10,945 nucleotides of DNA from Porphyrobacter sp. (GTDB lineage Bacteria; Pseudomonadota; Alphaproteobacteria; Sphingomonadales; Sphingomonadaceae), in assembly GCA_014359685.1 (NCBI GenBank), contig JACIYY010000104.1, forward strand, positions 1-10,945, given 5' to 3'. Positions within the stretch are counted from its first letter, which is position 1; every line of letters starts with the position of its first letter. This document shows, piece by piece, positions 1 to 6,316 of the stretch. The notes beneath the pieces are model-generated. The model was not told where the DNA came from, did no database searches, and worked only from the letters and a program-made list of their open reading frames with translations. A program made the position numbers and the translations under genes.

Positions 1-124
1 CCTTCTCGAACGCCGAATAGGCGAGGCCGGTGATCAGTGCGTAGCCGATCGCAAGATGGATCAGGATAACCAGGACAATCGCAATGATGCGGTTGCCGCT
101 CATCTGTTGGTCAGCGTATGCCAT
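1..124 (-). CDS. tonB: Energy transducer TonB, N-terminal part (cut by window edge)
   Basis: Only the first 41 codons are in the window; the gene runs leftward off the edge. The protein starts MAYADQQMSGNR, followed by a hydrophobic stretch at about residues 13-35 (IIAIVLVILIHLAIGYALIT...). That is the single N-terminal membrane anchor expected of TonB. The anchor includes His23, matching the conserved transmembrane histidine of TonB anchors. The wording around the anchor (GYALITGLAYSAFEK) is close to what I recall of sphingomonad TonB proteins. TonB passes proton-motive energy from ExbB/ExbD in the inner membrane to outer-membrane receptors. A Shine-Dalgarno-like AAGGGA lies about 5 bases upstream of the ATG on the minus strand. 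The periplasmic proline-rich and C-terminal domains cannot be seen, so the assignment rests on the anchor and flanking residues only. Confidence 0.8.
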   Translation of the reverse strand, partial: MAYADQQMSGNRIIAIVLVILIHLAIGYALITGLAYSAFEK

Positions 125-495
125 CCAGTCCCTTCACTCCATCTCTATGCCAGCCGGGATGGCACCCGGCGTCGACTCCCAAGTCTGCCAGGCCGAAAGC
201 CCGGCGCCAGCCTCGCCTGTCGGATCATATCCTGACAGGCGCGGCCGCGAGTTGTCCAGCACGAAGGTTCCTCCGGCAAGGCCGGGACTTGCAACAACCC
301 CCGAAGGACCGAACCCGCTATCGTTACGCAGCGCTGCGGGTTTCGTCGGCGGCAGCTTCTAACGGGCGTATTTTGGATCGGCAATCGCTTTATCGATCGC
401 TTGGTCGGTTCAGCGTCGATTCACGCAGGCGGCCGTGAACAGGCGCGCTGGAACTGCCGTGCGCGCCGCGGTCCGGCGGCAGAGGAGATTGCGAA
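125..495. other. Divergent intergenic spacer between tonB and the secreted-protein gene
   Basis: No credible gene is seen in these 371 bases; the short open frames here lack ribosome-binding sites and recognisable products. Two dyads are present: a strong one at 214-241 (separate entry) and a weaker one at 312-342, where AACCCGC pairs with GCGGGTT around a 17-base loop and is followed by only three T. A weak minus-strand promoter candidate for tonB is TTGCCG (complement of 379-384) with TTAGAA (complement of 357-362), spaced 16 bases, which would give a leader of about 225 bases. The right end carries GAGGAG at 482-487, the ribosome-binding site of the gene starting at 496. No tRNA, Fur-type box or clear terminator was found. 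Confidence 0.5.
214..241. repeat. Near-perfect 12-bp dyad upstream of tonB
   Basis: CGCCTGTC (214-221) pairs perfectly with GACAGGCG (234-241), and inside it GGAT (222-225) pairs with ATCC (229-232). The loop is CAT, with one unpaired T at 233. No T-run follows on either strand, so it does not look like an intrinsic terminator. It lies about 90-117 bases upstream of the tonB start, where it could be an operator or a hairpin in the tonB leader RNA. The function is not known. Confidence 0.5.
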
Positions 496-1431
496 ATGGA
501 GATCGGGTGCGCTGAGAGAGGCCGGACCGGGCCTGCCGGTCCGTGCCGGTCGGCGGGCAGCGCGGTGGCCACGGCGCTGGGCGCCATCTTGCTGCTCACC
601 CCGATTCTCGCCGGCAACCCAGCCGCGGCCCAATCCGCCGGGCAATCCGTCCCACCGGCCGCCCCACCGGCCGCCCCCGCCGCTCCGGCAGGCCCCTCTT
701 TTGCCGACCTTGCCGACCTGGTCGATGCCGCCGCCATCGTCGCGCTGGTGCAGATCCGCTCGCAGGCGACGGTCCCGCCGGACCGGGCGCCCGGCCTCGC
801 CCCGGGATCGGTGCGGCTCTTTCTGGAGGCGCGGACCGAGGCGCTGCTGGCCGGGCGCAGCGCGGTGGGCGAATCGCTCGCCTTCCTCGCCGACCGGCAA
901 CTCGCCGATGGCCGCGCGCCGCGGCTGCGGCGGCAGCGAATGGTGGTCTTCGCCGATCCGGTGCCGGGCAGCCCGGGGCAGCTCCAGCTGGTCGCCCCCG
1001 ACGCCATGCTGCCGGCCGATCCGGCGCTGGTGGAGCGGGTCCGCGCCCTGGTCGCCGCCTTCGCGGCGCCCGATGCCCCGCCGCGAGTCACCGGGGTGCG
1101 CGACGTGATCTCGGTCCAGGGCAACCTTGCCGGCGAATCGGAGACGCAGATGTTCGTGGAAACCGCGACCGGCGCCCCGGCCTCGCTCAGCGTCCTGCGC
1201 CGCCCCGGCATGGCACCGGTCTGGGGCGTGTCGTGGGGGGAGGTCGTCGATGCCGCTGCCACCGCACCCGCGCCCGAGAGCGTAGCCTGGTATCGGCTCG
1301 CCTGCGGGCTGCCGCCCAGCCTGCCCGACGACGCCTTCCTCCAGCCACCGGGGCCGGACCGGACGCGGGCGCAGGAGGATTACCGTTTCATCCTCGAGGC
1401 GCTCGGCCCGTGCGGGCGCACGCGCGGCTGA
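496..1431 (+). CDS. Secreted protein of unknown function (sphingomonad family upstream of hom)
   Basis: This 311-residue protein has a visible signal peptide: Arg residues in the first 18 positions, a hydrophobic core at about 22-39, and a likely cleavage site after the AAA at 43-45 (before QSAGQ). A Pro/Ala linker at about 52-67 follows, encoded partly by two tandem 12-base repeats (from 651 and 663). The mature part (about 68-305) has no motif I can tie to an enzyme. It contains phrases such as PRVTGVRDVISVQGNLAGESETQMF and ends with a Cys-containing tail (LGPCGR). I recall similar proteins of unknown function next to hom in sphingomonads, but this is memory and not a search. The start is well supported by GAGGAG at 482-487, eight bases before the ATG. 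A 109-base gap separates it from hom, so joint transcription is possible but not shown. Confidence 0.75.
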   Translation: MEIGCAERGRTGPAGPCRSAGSAVATALGAILLLTPILAGNPAAAQSAGQSVPPAAPPAAPAAPAGPSFADLADLVDAAAIVALVQIRSQATVPPDRAPGLAPGSVRLFLEARTEALLAGRSAVGESLAFLADRQLADGRAPRLRRQRMVVFADPVPGSPGQLQLVAPDAMLPADPALVERVRALVAAFAAPDAPPRVTGVRDVISVQGNLAGESETQMFVETATGAPASLSVLRRPGMAPVWGVSWGEVVDAAATAPAPESVAWYRLACGLPPSLPDDAFLQPPGPDRTRAQEDYRFILEALGPCGRTRG

Positions 1432-1540
1432 GGGGGCCCGCCGCCCTTCACCTCTAGCCAGCCGCGCCGTGCTCCCCTAACCGGCGCCCCCGGCGGGCCG
1501 CAGGCGCGTGCCGGCGAGTGGAACAACAGCAGGGGATTTC

Positions 1541-2881
1541 ATGGCCGCACCGCTTCGCATCGCTCTTGCCGGACTCGGCACCGTGGGCGCCGGGGTGATC
1601 CGGCTGCTGGAGGCCAACGGCGCGCTGATCGCGCGGCGGGCGGGGCGGCCGATCGCGATCACCGTGGTGTCGGCGCGCGACCGGGCCAAGGACCGGGGCG
1701 TCGACCTGTCGGGCTTCGCCTGGGAGGACGACCTGACGCTGCTCGCCGAGCGGGCGGACGTGGATGTGGTGGTGGAGCTGGTCGGCGGCGCCGACGGCCC
1801 GGCGCTGTCGCTCGCCCGCCGCACGCTGGCCGCCGGCAAGGGGCTGGTCACCGCCAACAAGGCGATGGTCGCGCATCACGGGATGGAACTGGCCGCCACG
1901 GCCGAAGCGGCCCGCGACGGGCGCGGCGCGCCGTTCCGGTTCGAAGCCGCGGTCGCCGGCGGAATCCCGGTCATCAAGGGCCTGCGCGAAGGGGCGGCGG
2001 CCAATTCGCTGGCGCGGATCTACGGCATCCTCAACGGCACGTGCAACTACATCCTCTCGACCATGGAGGACACCGGCCGCGACTTCGCCGAGGTGCTGAA
2101 GGAGGCGCAGGCGCTCGGCTATGCCGAAGCCGACCCGGCCTTCGACATCGAGGGGATCGACGCCGCGCACAAGCTGGCGATCCTCGCCGCGATCGGCTTT
2201 GGCGCGGGCGTCGATTTCACCAGCGTGGACATTGCCGGGATCACCCGCATCCGCGCCGCCGACATCGCCCAGGCCGCCGCGCTCGGCTATGTCATCCGCC
2301 TGATCGGCCTTGCCGACTGCCAGGGGCGCGGGGCCGATGGCGCGGCGCGGCTGTTCCAGCGGGTCCAGCCCTGCCTGGTACCGCGCGACCATCCGCTCGC
2401 CGCCGTCGACGGGCCGACCAACGCGGTGGTCGCGGAAGGCGACTTTTCGGGCCGGCTGCTGTTCCAGGGGCCGGGCGCGGGCGACGGGCCGACCGCCAGC
2501 GCGGTGGTCGCCGACCTGATCGACATCGCGCGCGGCGATACCGGCCCGCCCTTCTCGGTCCCGGTGGCCGAGCTGGAGCCGCTCGCCCGCGCCGATCCCG
2601 GCGACCGCCGCAACCGCACCTATCTGCGCTTCGCCGTCGCCGATCGTCCGGGCGTGCTGGCCGAGATCACCGCTGCGATGCGCGATGCCGGGGTCTCGAT
2701 CGAAAGCCTGATCCAGCAGGGCCGGCCCGACGCAGGGGGCGAGGACGGCGCCCCGGCTGAGGTGCTGGTGGCGATGGTCACCCACGAAGCGCCCGAACGC
2801 GCGGTCGCCCACGCGCTCGATCTGCTGCGCGGCTCGCCCAGCCTGGCCGAACCGCCGCTGGTCATGCGCCTGCTCGAATAG
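1541..2881 (+). CDS. hom: Homoserine dehydrogenase with C-terminal ACT domain
   Basis: Hom reduces aspartate semialdehyde to homoserine with NAD(P)H, the branch point to threonine, methionine and isoleucine; it is cytoplasmic. The 446-residue product has the dinucleotide-binding GLGTVG at 11-16, and the ANKAMV segment at 105-110. The substrate/catalytic region has AAVAGGIPVI at 136-145, ILNGTCNYIL at 163-172, DP at 198-199, and the catalytic pair Asp207/Lys211 in DIEGIDAAHK. An ACT domain begins near 360 (RTYLRFAVADRPGVLAEI) and runs to the end, as in enzymes feedback-regulated by threonine. I chose the ATG at 1541 because AGGGG lies just upstream; a GTG at 1508 would add 11 unconserved residues. 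In many alphaproteobacteria hom is followed by glpX and recJ. Here a leftward gene lies between hom and glpX, and recJ is absent. Confidence 0.97.
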   Translation: MAAPLRIALAGLGTVGAGVIRLLEANGALIARRAGRPIAITVVSARDRAKDRGVDLSGFAWEDDLTLLAERADVDVVVELVGGADGPALSLARRTLAAGKGLVTANKAMVAHHGMELAATAEAARDGRGAPFRFEAAVAGGIPVIKGLREGAAANSLARIYGILNGTCNYILSTMEDTGRDFAEVLKEAQALGYAEADPAFDIEGIDAAHKLAILAAIGFGAGVDFTSVDIAGITRIRAADIAQAAALGYVIRLIGLADCQGRGADGAARLFQRVQPCLVPRDHPLAAVDGPTNAVVAEGDFSGRLLFQGPGAGDGPTASAVVADLIDIARGDTGPPFSVPVAELEPLARADPGDRRNRTYLRFAVADRPGVLAEITAAMRDAGVSIESLIQQGRPDAGGEDGAPAEVLVAMVTHEAPERAVAHALDLLRGSPSLAEPPLVMRLLE

Positions 2882-2906
2882 GCCGCCCGCGCCGCGCCCG
2901 GCGGTC

Positions 2907-3371
2907 TCAGGGTTCCGCGGCGCTCGCCGGGTCCAGCCCCGCCGCGCGCCGCGCCTCGGCCAGCTCCTCGGGCGTCAGGGCGAAGCGGACCTTCTCCGCC
3001 ACCTCCGCCGGCAGCGGTTCGGGGATCGCGGCAAGGTCGATCAGGATCGGCCGGTAGGGCGCCCGGCCGACCCCGATGCAGGCGCCCACGCACGGCTCGG
3101 CCATGGCGGGCGCGCGCGGCACGTCGTCCGCCGCCGCCCGGCCTTCGCGGATCGCGTCGTCGAGGCTCGAATCGATCCGGTAGCGCATCGGGTCGGGGGC
3201 GCAGACCACGATCTCGCCCGGCTGGTCGGAGGGGACGCAGGGCTCGGCGGTCTGCTGCGCGGCGGGCGCCGTGACCAGCACGCTCTCGGGATCGATCGGC
3301 GGCGCGCGCAGGTCGAAATCCTGCCGCCCCGCCTGCTGCGCGCCGGCGGGGGCGGGCAGGCCCAGCAGCAT
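2907..3371 (-). CDS. Small secreted protein of unknown function, start uncertain
   Basis: The visible frame gives 154 residues. Four cysteines (45, 57, 94, 98) fit an exported, disulfide-bonded protein. The stretch CVPSDQPGEIVVCAPDP followed by RYRIDS is a motif I recall from small secreted proteins of sphingomonads; its function is unknown. The only ATG in this frame (at 3371) falls inside what looks like a signal peptide: MLLGLPAPAGAQQ is preceded in frame by CCAALAA. The ATG also has no ribosome-binding site. Upstream in the frame, back to a stop at 3519-3521, there is no ATG, GTG or TTG; a CTG at 3452 is the only near-start. The true N-terminus is therefore probably upstream, through a non-standard start or a frameshift (see findings). 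The gene converges on hom with a 25-base gap. Confidence 0.7.
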   Translation of the reverse strand: MLLGLPAPAGAQQAGRQDFDLRAPPIDPESVLVTAPAAQQTAEPCVPSDQPGEIVVCAPDPMRYRIDSSLDDAIREGRAAADDVPRAPAMAEPCVGACIGVGRAPYRPILIDLAAIPEPLPAEVAEKVRFALTPEELAEARRAAGLDPASAAEP

Positions 3372-3574
3372 CGCGGCGAGCGCGGCACAACAGCCCCGAC
3401 AGGCAGACGCAGACCGGACGTTGCACCCCCGCTTTCGGCCCCTTGCGGCCAGCCGCCGCCATTCCCGGCCCGCCGGTGAATCGCCGCTGAACGCTGGCGC
3501 GACGCTGGCTCGACAATGTCATGTCCGCGCCCTAAGCGCGGCCTCGATCAACCGCACAGATGGAGCCGCCGCCG

Positions 3575-4573
3575 ATGCCGACCAGCAAGCCGACCCCGAC
3601 CAGCAAGGTGCTCGACCGCGTGCTCGTGATGGAGATGGTCCGGGTGACGGAGGCTGCCGCCATCGCCGCCTCCGACCTGGTCGGCCGGGGAGACGAGAAG
3701 GCCGCCGACGCCGCCGCGGTGGAGGCCATGCGCCGGGCCTTCGACATGCTCGAGATCGACGGCACGGTGGTGATCGGCGAAGGCGAGCGGGACGAGGCGC
3801 CGATGCTCTATATCGGCGAGAAGGTCGGCGGTGCGCCGGGCCGCGGCCCGAAGATCGACATCGCGCTCGATCCGCTGGAAGGCACCACCATCACCGCCAA
3901 GGCCGGCCCCAACGCTCTGGCGGTGCTGGCGGCGGCCGAGCAGGGCTGTCTGCTCAACGCCCCCGACGTCTATATGGAAAAGCTGGCGGTCGGCCCCGGC
4001 TATCCCGACGGCATCATCAGCCTCGACCGGTCGGTGCGCGACAACGTCGCCGCCGTGGCCGAGGCCAAGGGCGTCGCGCCCGACGAGATCATCGTCTGCG
4101 TGCTCGACCGCCCGCGCCATGCCGAGCTGATCGCGGAGCTGCGGGCGATCGGCTGCGGCATCGTGCTGATCGGCGACGGCGATGTCGCCGGCGTGATTGC
4201 CACCACCGATCCCGACACCACGGTGGACCTCTATATGGGCTCTGGCGGCGCGCCCGAAGGCGTGTTGGCGGCGGCGGCCTTGCGCTGCGTCGGCGGCCAG
4301 TTCAACGGCCGCCTGCTGTTCCGCAACGATGACGAACGCGCCCGCGCCGCGCAATGGGGGGTGGAGGACCTCGACCGAATCTACCGGCTGGAAGACCTCG
4401 CCAAGGGCGACTGCATCTTCGCCGCCACCGGGGTCACCGACGGCTCGCTGCTCGAAGGCGTCAAGCGCAAGAAGCGCCAGACCGGGGAACGGGTGATGAC
4501 CACCGAAAGCGTGGTGATGCGCGCCAGCACCGGCACGGTGCGCTGGGTCAGGGCCGAACACCGGATCGCCTGA
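3575..4573 (+). CDS. glpX: Class II fructose-1,6-bisphosphatase
   Basis: GlpX hydrolyses fructose 1,6-bisphosphate to fructose 6-phosphate in gluconeogenesis; it is cytoplasmic and metal-dependent. The 332-residue product keeps the residues that bind metal and substrate in E. coli GlpX: Asp45 (in EKAADAAAV), Glu69 (in VIGEGERDEAPM), Asp99 and Glu102 (in DPLEGTT), and Glu228 (in GGAPEG). Other family blocks are LNAPDVYMEKL (127-137) and ATGVTDGSLLEG (284-295). I chose the second ATG (3575) because GGAG at 3562-3565 sits nine bases ahead of it; the ATG at 3560 would add five residues and has no comparable site. A 12-base palindrome (4580-4591) follows seven bases after the stop but lacks a T-run. 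Its normal partners hom and recJ are separated or missing here. Confidence 0.96.
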   Translation: MPTSKPTPTSKVLDRVLVMEMVRVTEAAAIAASDLVGRGDEKAADAAAVEAMRRAFDMLEIDGTVVIGEGERDEAPMLYIGEKVGGAPGRGPKIDIALDPLEGTTITAKAGPNALAVLAAAEQGCLLNAPDVYMEKLAVGPGYPDGIISLDRSVRDNVAAVAEAKGVAPDEIIVCVLDRPRHAELIAELRAIGCGIVLIGDGDVAGVIATTDPDTTVDLYMGSGGAPEGVLAAAALRCVGGQFNGRLLFRNDDERARAAQWGVEDLDRIYRLEDLAKGDCIFAATGVTDGSLLEGVKRKKRQTGERVMTTESVVMRASTGTVRWVRAEHRIA

Positions 4574-4661
4574 CCGGGCGGCCGATCGGCCGGGGCAGGG
4601 CCGCTCAGGGCGGCGACGACTTGGCCGGGCGATTCGGCTGGGCAAAACCGGCCCGCCAAGG

Positions 4662-4689
4662 TTGCAATCGCATGACGGTGGGCTAGAGC
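4662..4689 (+). promoter_or_regulatory. Weak promoter candidate for prs
   Basis: TTGCAA at 4662-4667 is followed after 16 bases by TAGAGC (4684-4689), inside GGCTAGAG. The -35 match is fair and the -10 match poor by E. coli standards. The site lies in the 170-base gap before prs, where a separate promoter is plausible. This is pattern matching only. Confidence 0.22.
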
Positions 4690-4743
4690 GCGCGCGGAGC
4701 GATCCCGCCCGCGCTCATGGCTATCCAGGACCGAACCCCCGCG

Positions 4744-5679
4744 ATGAAACTCATGGCTGGCAACGCCAACCTGCCGCTCGCCCGCGCGATCGCCGGCTAT
4801 CTCGAAACCCCCCTCACCGACGCCAGCGTGCGCCGCTTCGCCGATGAGGAGATCTTCATCGAGATCAACGAGAATGTGCGCGGCGAAGACGTGTTCATCG
4901 TCCAGTCGACCAGCTTTCCGGCCAATGACAATCTGATGGAGCTGCTGATCGGGATCGACGCGCTGCGCCGCGCCTCGGCCCGCCGGATCACCGCCGTGGT
5001 GCCCTATTTCGGCTATGCCCGGCAGGACCGAAAGCCCGGCCCGCGCACCCCCATCTCGGCCAAGCTGGTGGCCAACCTGATCACCGAGGCAGGCGCCAAC
5101 CGGGTGCTGTCGGTCGACCTGCATGCCGGCCAGATCCAGGGCTTCTTCGATATTCCCACCGACAATCTCTATGCCGCGCCGGTGATGGCGGCCGATATCC
5201 TCGCCCGCTACGGCAGCCAGGAGGTGATGGTCGTCTCCCCCGATGTCGGCGGCGTGGTGCGCGCCCGCGCGCTGGCCAAGCGGCTCGACAACGCCCCGCT
5301 GGCGATCGTCGACAAGCGGCGCGAGCGGCCCGGCGAATCGGAGGTGATGAACATCATCGGCGAGGTCAAGGACCGCACCTGCGTGCTGATCGACGACATC
5401 GTCGATTCGGGCGGCACGCTGTGCAACGCCGCGCAGGCGCTGATGGACGCCGGCGCGCGCAGCGTTGCGGCCTACATCACCCATGGCGTGCTGTCGGGCG
5501 GGGCGGTGGCGCGGGTCAACCGCTCGGCGCTGACCGAGCTGGTCATCACCGACACCATCCTGCCGACCGAGGCAGCGCGCGATTCGGACCGCATCCGCAT
5601 CCTCACCATCGCCCCCCTGATCGGCGAAGCCGTCCGCCGCATCGCCGACGAAAGCAGCGTCTCCAGCCTGTTCGACTGA
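4744..5679 (+). CDS. prs: Ribose-phosphate pyrophosphokinase (PRPP synthetase)
   Basis: Prs makes PRPP from ribose 5-phosphate and ATP, feeding purine, pyrimidine, histidine, tryptophan and NAD synthesis in the cytoplasm. The 311-residue product has the family opening [13 protein letters not shown] and the [21 protein letters not shown] block at 31-51. Further on are [18 protein letters not shown] (88-105), the PRPP synthetase signature [12 protein letters not shown] (124-135), the catalytic DKRR (190-193), and the PRPP-binding loop [11 protein letters not shown] (215-225). An in-frame ATG at 4717 would add nine residues. I prefer 4744 because bacterial Prs proteins normally begin at or just before MKL; neither start has a strong ribosome-binding site. 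The last ten or so residues ([10 protein letters not shown]) are an ordinary short tail. The first hairpin repeat of the island begins 24 bases after the stop. Confidence 0.97.
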   Translation: MKLMAGNANLPLARAIAGYLETPLTDASVRRFADEEIFIEINENVRGEDVFIVQSTSFPANDNLMELLIGIDALRRASARRITAVVPYFGYARQDRKPGPRTPISAKLVANLITEAGANRVLSVDLHAGQIQGFFDIPTDNLYAAPVMAADILARYGSQEVMVVSPDVGGVVRARALAKRLDNAPLAIVDKRRERPGESEVMNIIGEVKDRTCVLIDDIVDSGGTLCNAAQALMDAGARSVAAYITHGVLSGGAVARVNRSALTELVITDTILPTEAARDSDRIRILTIAPLIGEAVRRIADESSVSSLFD

Positions 5680-5702
5680 GCCGCACGCGCCATCTAGCCC
5701 CT

Positions 5703-5740
5703 CGTCATTGCGAGCCGCCGCAGGCGGCGCGGCAATCCAG
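5703..5740 (+). repeat. Hairpin repeat unit 1 (direct orientation)
   Basis: This is the first of four units whose 36-base core (5704-5739 here) is identical, starting GTCATTGCGAG and ending GGCAATCCA. The core folds as ATTGC paired with GCAAT, then GCCGCC with GGCGGC around a GCA loop. A GA/GCG mismatch separates the two stems. It lies 24 bases after the prs stop and 97 bases before the GIY-YIG start. No T-run follows, so termination is doubtful; a role in mRNA 3'-end stability is possible. Confidence 0.9.
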
Positions 5741-5837
5741 CCAGCCCCCGCGCCCACGCCCTCTCCGCCCTGACTCCCCTTGCGCCCCTCGCCGGAACGA
5801 GCCAAACCCCGCGCAACCATCCCAGCGGACCCGCCCC

Positions 5838-6125
5838 ATGCAGCCTGCCGCCTACATCATGGCCAGCCGCCGCAACGGTACCCTCTACACCGGCGTGACC
5901 TCGAACCTTCCCCAGCGTGTCTGGCAGCACCGCGATGGCGTCGTCGAGGGCTTCACCCGGCGCTATGGTTGCAAGATGCTGGTGTGGTTCGAACCGCACG
6001 CCACGATGGAGCACGCCATCGCCCGCGAAAAGCAGCTCAAGGCGGGATCGCGCGCCAGGAAGCTGGCCCTGATCGAGAGCGCCAACCCCGCCTGGCGCGA
6101 CCTCTACCCCGACATCTGCGCCTGA
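5838..6125 (+). CDS. Small GIY-YIG nuclease-family protein
   Basis: The 95-residue protein is a minimal GIY-YIG domain. The first motif is AYIM at 5-8 and the second is LYTGVT at 16-21. The catalytic arginine is Arg27 (in NLPQRVWQH) with His31 nearby. The probable metal-binding glutamate is Glu64 in AREKQLK, and the usual ending NPAWRDLY is at 83-90. All expected catalytic positions are present, so it looks intact. Members of this small family are common and mostly uncharacterised. The domain fold is known from homing endonucleases and UvrC, where it makes metal-dependent single- or double-strand cuts. No clear ribosome-binding site precedes the ATG. Identical hairpin repeats sit on both sides (97 bases upstream, 14 bases downstream), suggesting a functional link or joint mobility; that is inference. 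Confidence 0.93.
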   Translation: MQPAAYIMASRRNGTLYTGVTSNLPQRVWQHRDGVVEGFTRRYGCKMLVWFEPHATMEHAIAREKQLKAGSRARKLALIESANPAWRDLYPDICA

Positions 6126-6139
6126 CCCGCCCCCCTTTT

Positions 6140-6175
6140 GTCATTGCGAGCCGCCGCAGGCGGCGCGGCAATCCA
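6140..6175 (+). repeat. Hairpin repeat unit 2 (direct orientation)
   Basis: This is an identical 36-base core with the same hairpin as unit 1. It begins 14 bases after the stop codon of the GIY-YIG gene, so it lies in the 3' end of that transcript. It is preceded by a C-rich lead ending CCCCCCTTTT, similar to the leads of units 3 and 4. Confidence 0.9.
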
Positions 6176-6209
6176 CGCGGTAAGGCACCCCACCCGCAGC
6201 GGCTCCGCC

Positions 6210-6246
6210 CTGGATGGCCACGGGCCTGACGGCCCTCGCCATGACG
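6210..6246 (-). repeat. Diverged hairpin unit in opposite orientation
   Basis: On the minus strand this reads CGTCATGGCGAGGGCC, then GTCA, then GGCCCGTGGCCATCCAG. It matches the ends and order of the other units (GTCAT.GCGAG at the left, CATCCAG against AATCCAG at the right), but both arms differ. ATTGC/GCAAT is replaced by ATGGC/GCCAT, and GCCGCC/GGCGGC by GGGCC/GGCCC. The changes are paired, so the two-stem hairpin is kept. It faces units 2 and 3 in inverted orientation. Confidence 0.75.
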
Positions 6247-6256
6247 CCCCCCCTTT

Positions 6257-6294
6257 CGTCATTGCGAGCCGCCGCAGGCGGCGCGGCAATCCAG
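6257..6294 (+). repeat. Hairpin repeat unit 3 (direct orientation)
   Basis: The 36-base core (6258-6293) is identical to units 1, 2 and 4. It is preceded by a C-rich lead (GCCCCCCCTTT). The next unit begins exactly 60 bases later, with the same lead, so units 3 and 4 look like a tandem duplication of a 60-base block. Confidence 0.9.
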
Positions 6295-6316
6295 CCGCAC
6301 GGCCACGTCCCCCCTT

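Noticed and set aside
84..362. Rightward 92-codon open frame over the tonB start and spacer
   Set aside because: It overlaps the well-supported tonB start on the other strand, has no ribosome-binding site and shows no recognisable features.
1435..1499. Inverted repeat GGCCCGCCG (1435-1443) and CGGCGGGCC (1491-1499) before hom
   Set aside because: The 47-base gap and pure G/C content make it likely to be chance; no T-run or known leader motif supports attenuation.
1454..2812. Long open frame of 452 codons antisense to hom, and similar ones antisense to glpX, prs, rplT/AraC and pheS
   Set aside because: High third-position GC in the real genes keeps the opposite strand free of stops. The translations are repetitive, rich in Arg, Gly and Asp, and have no family features.
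2882..2906. GCCGCC and GGCGG arms between the convergent hom and secreted-protein genes, as a bidirectional terminator
   Set aside because: The stem is only five to six pairs, has no T-run on either side, and such GC arms are common here.
4580..4591. Perfect palindrome GGCCGATCGGCC just after glpX, as a terminator
   Set aside because: A 12-base palindrome leaves only a four-pair stem around a four-base loop and no T-run follows. It is noted in the glpX entry but not called.
5703..5740. Unit 1 hairpin as the intrinsic terminator of prs
   Set aside because: The hairpin is strong, but it is followed by CCAGCC and not by a T-run, and identical units occur where no terminator is needed.
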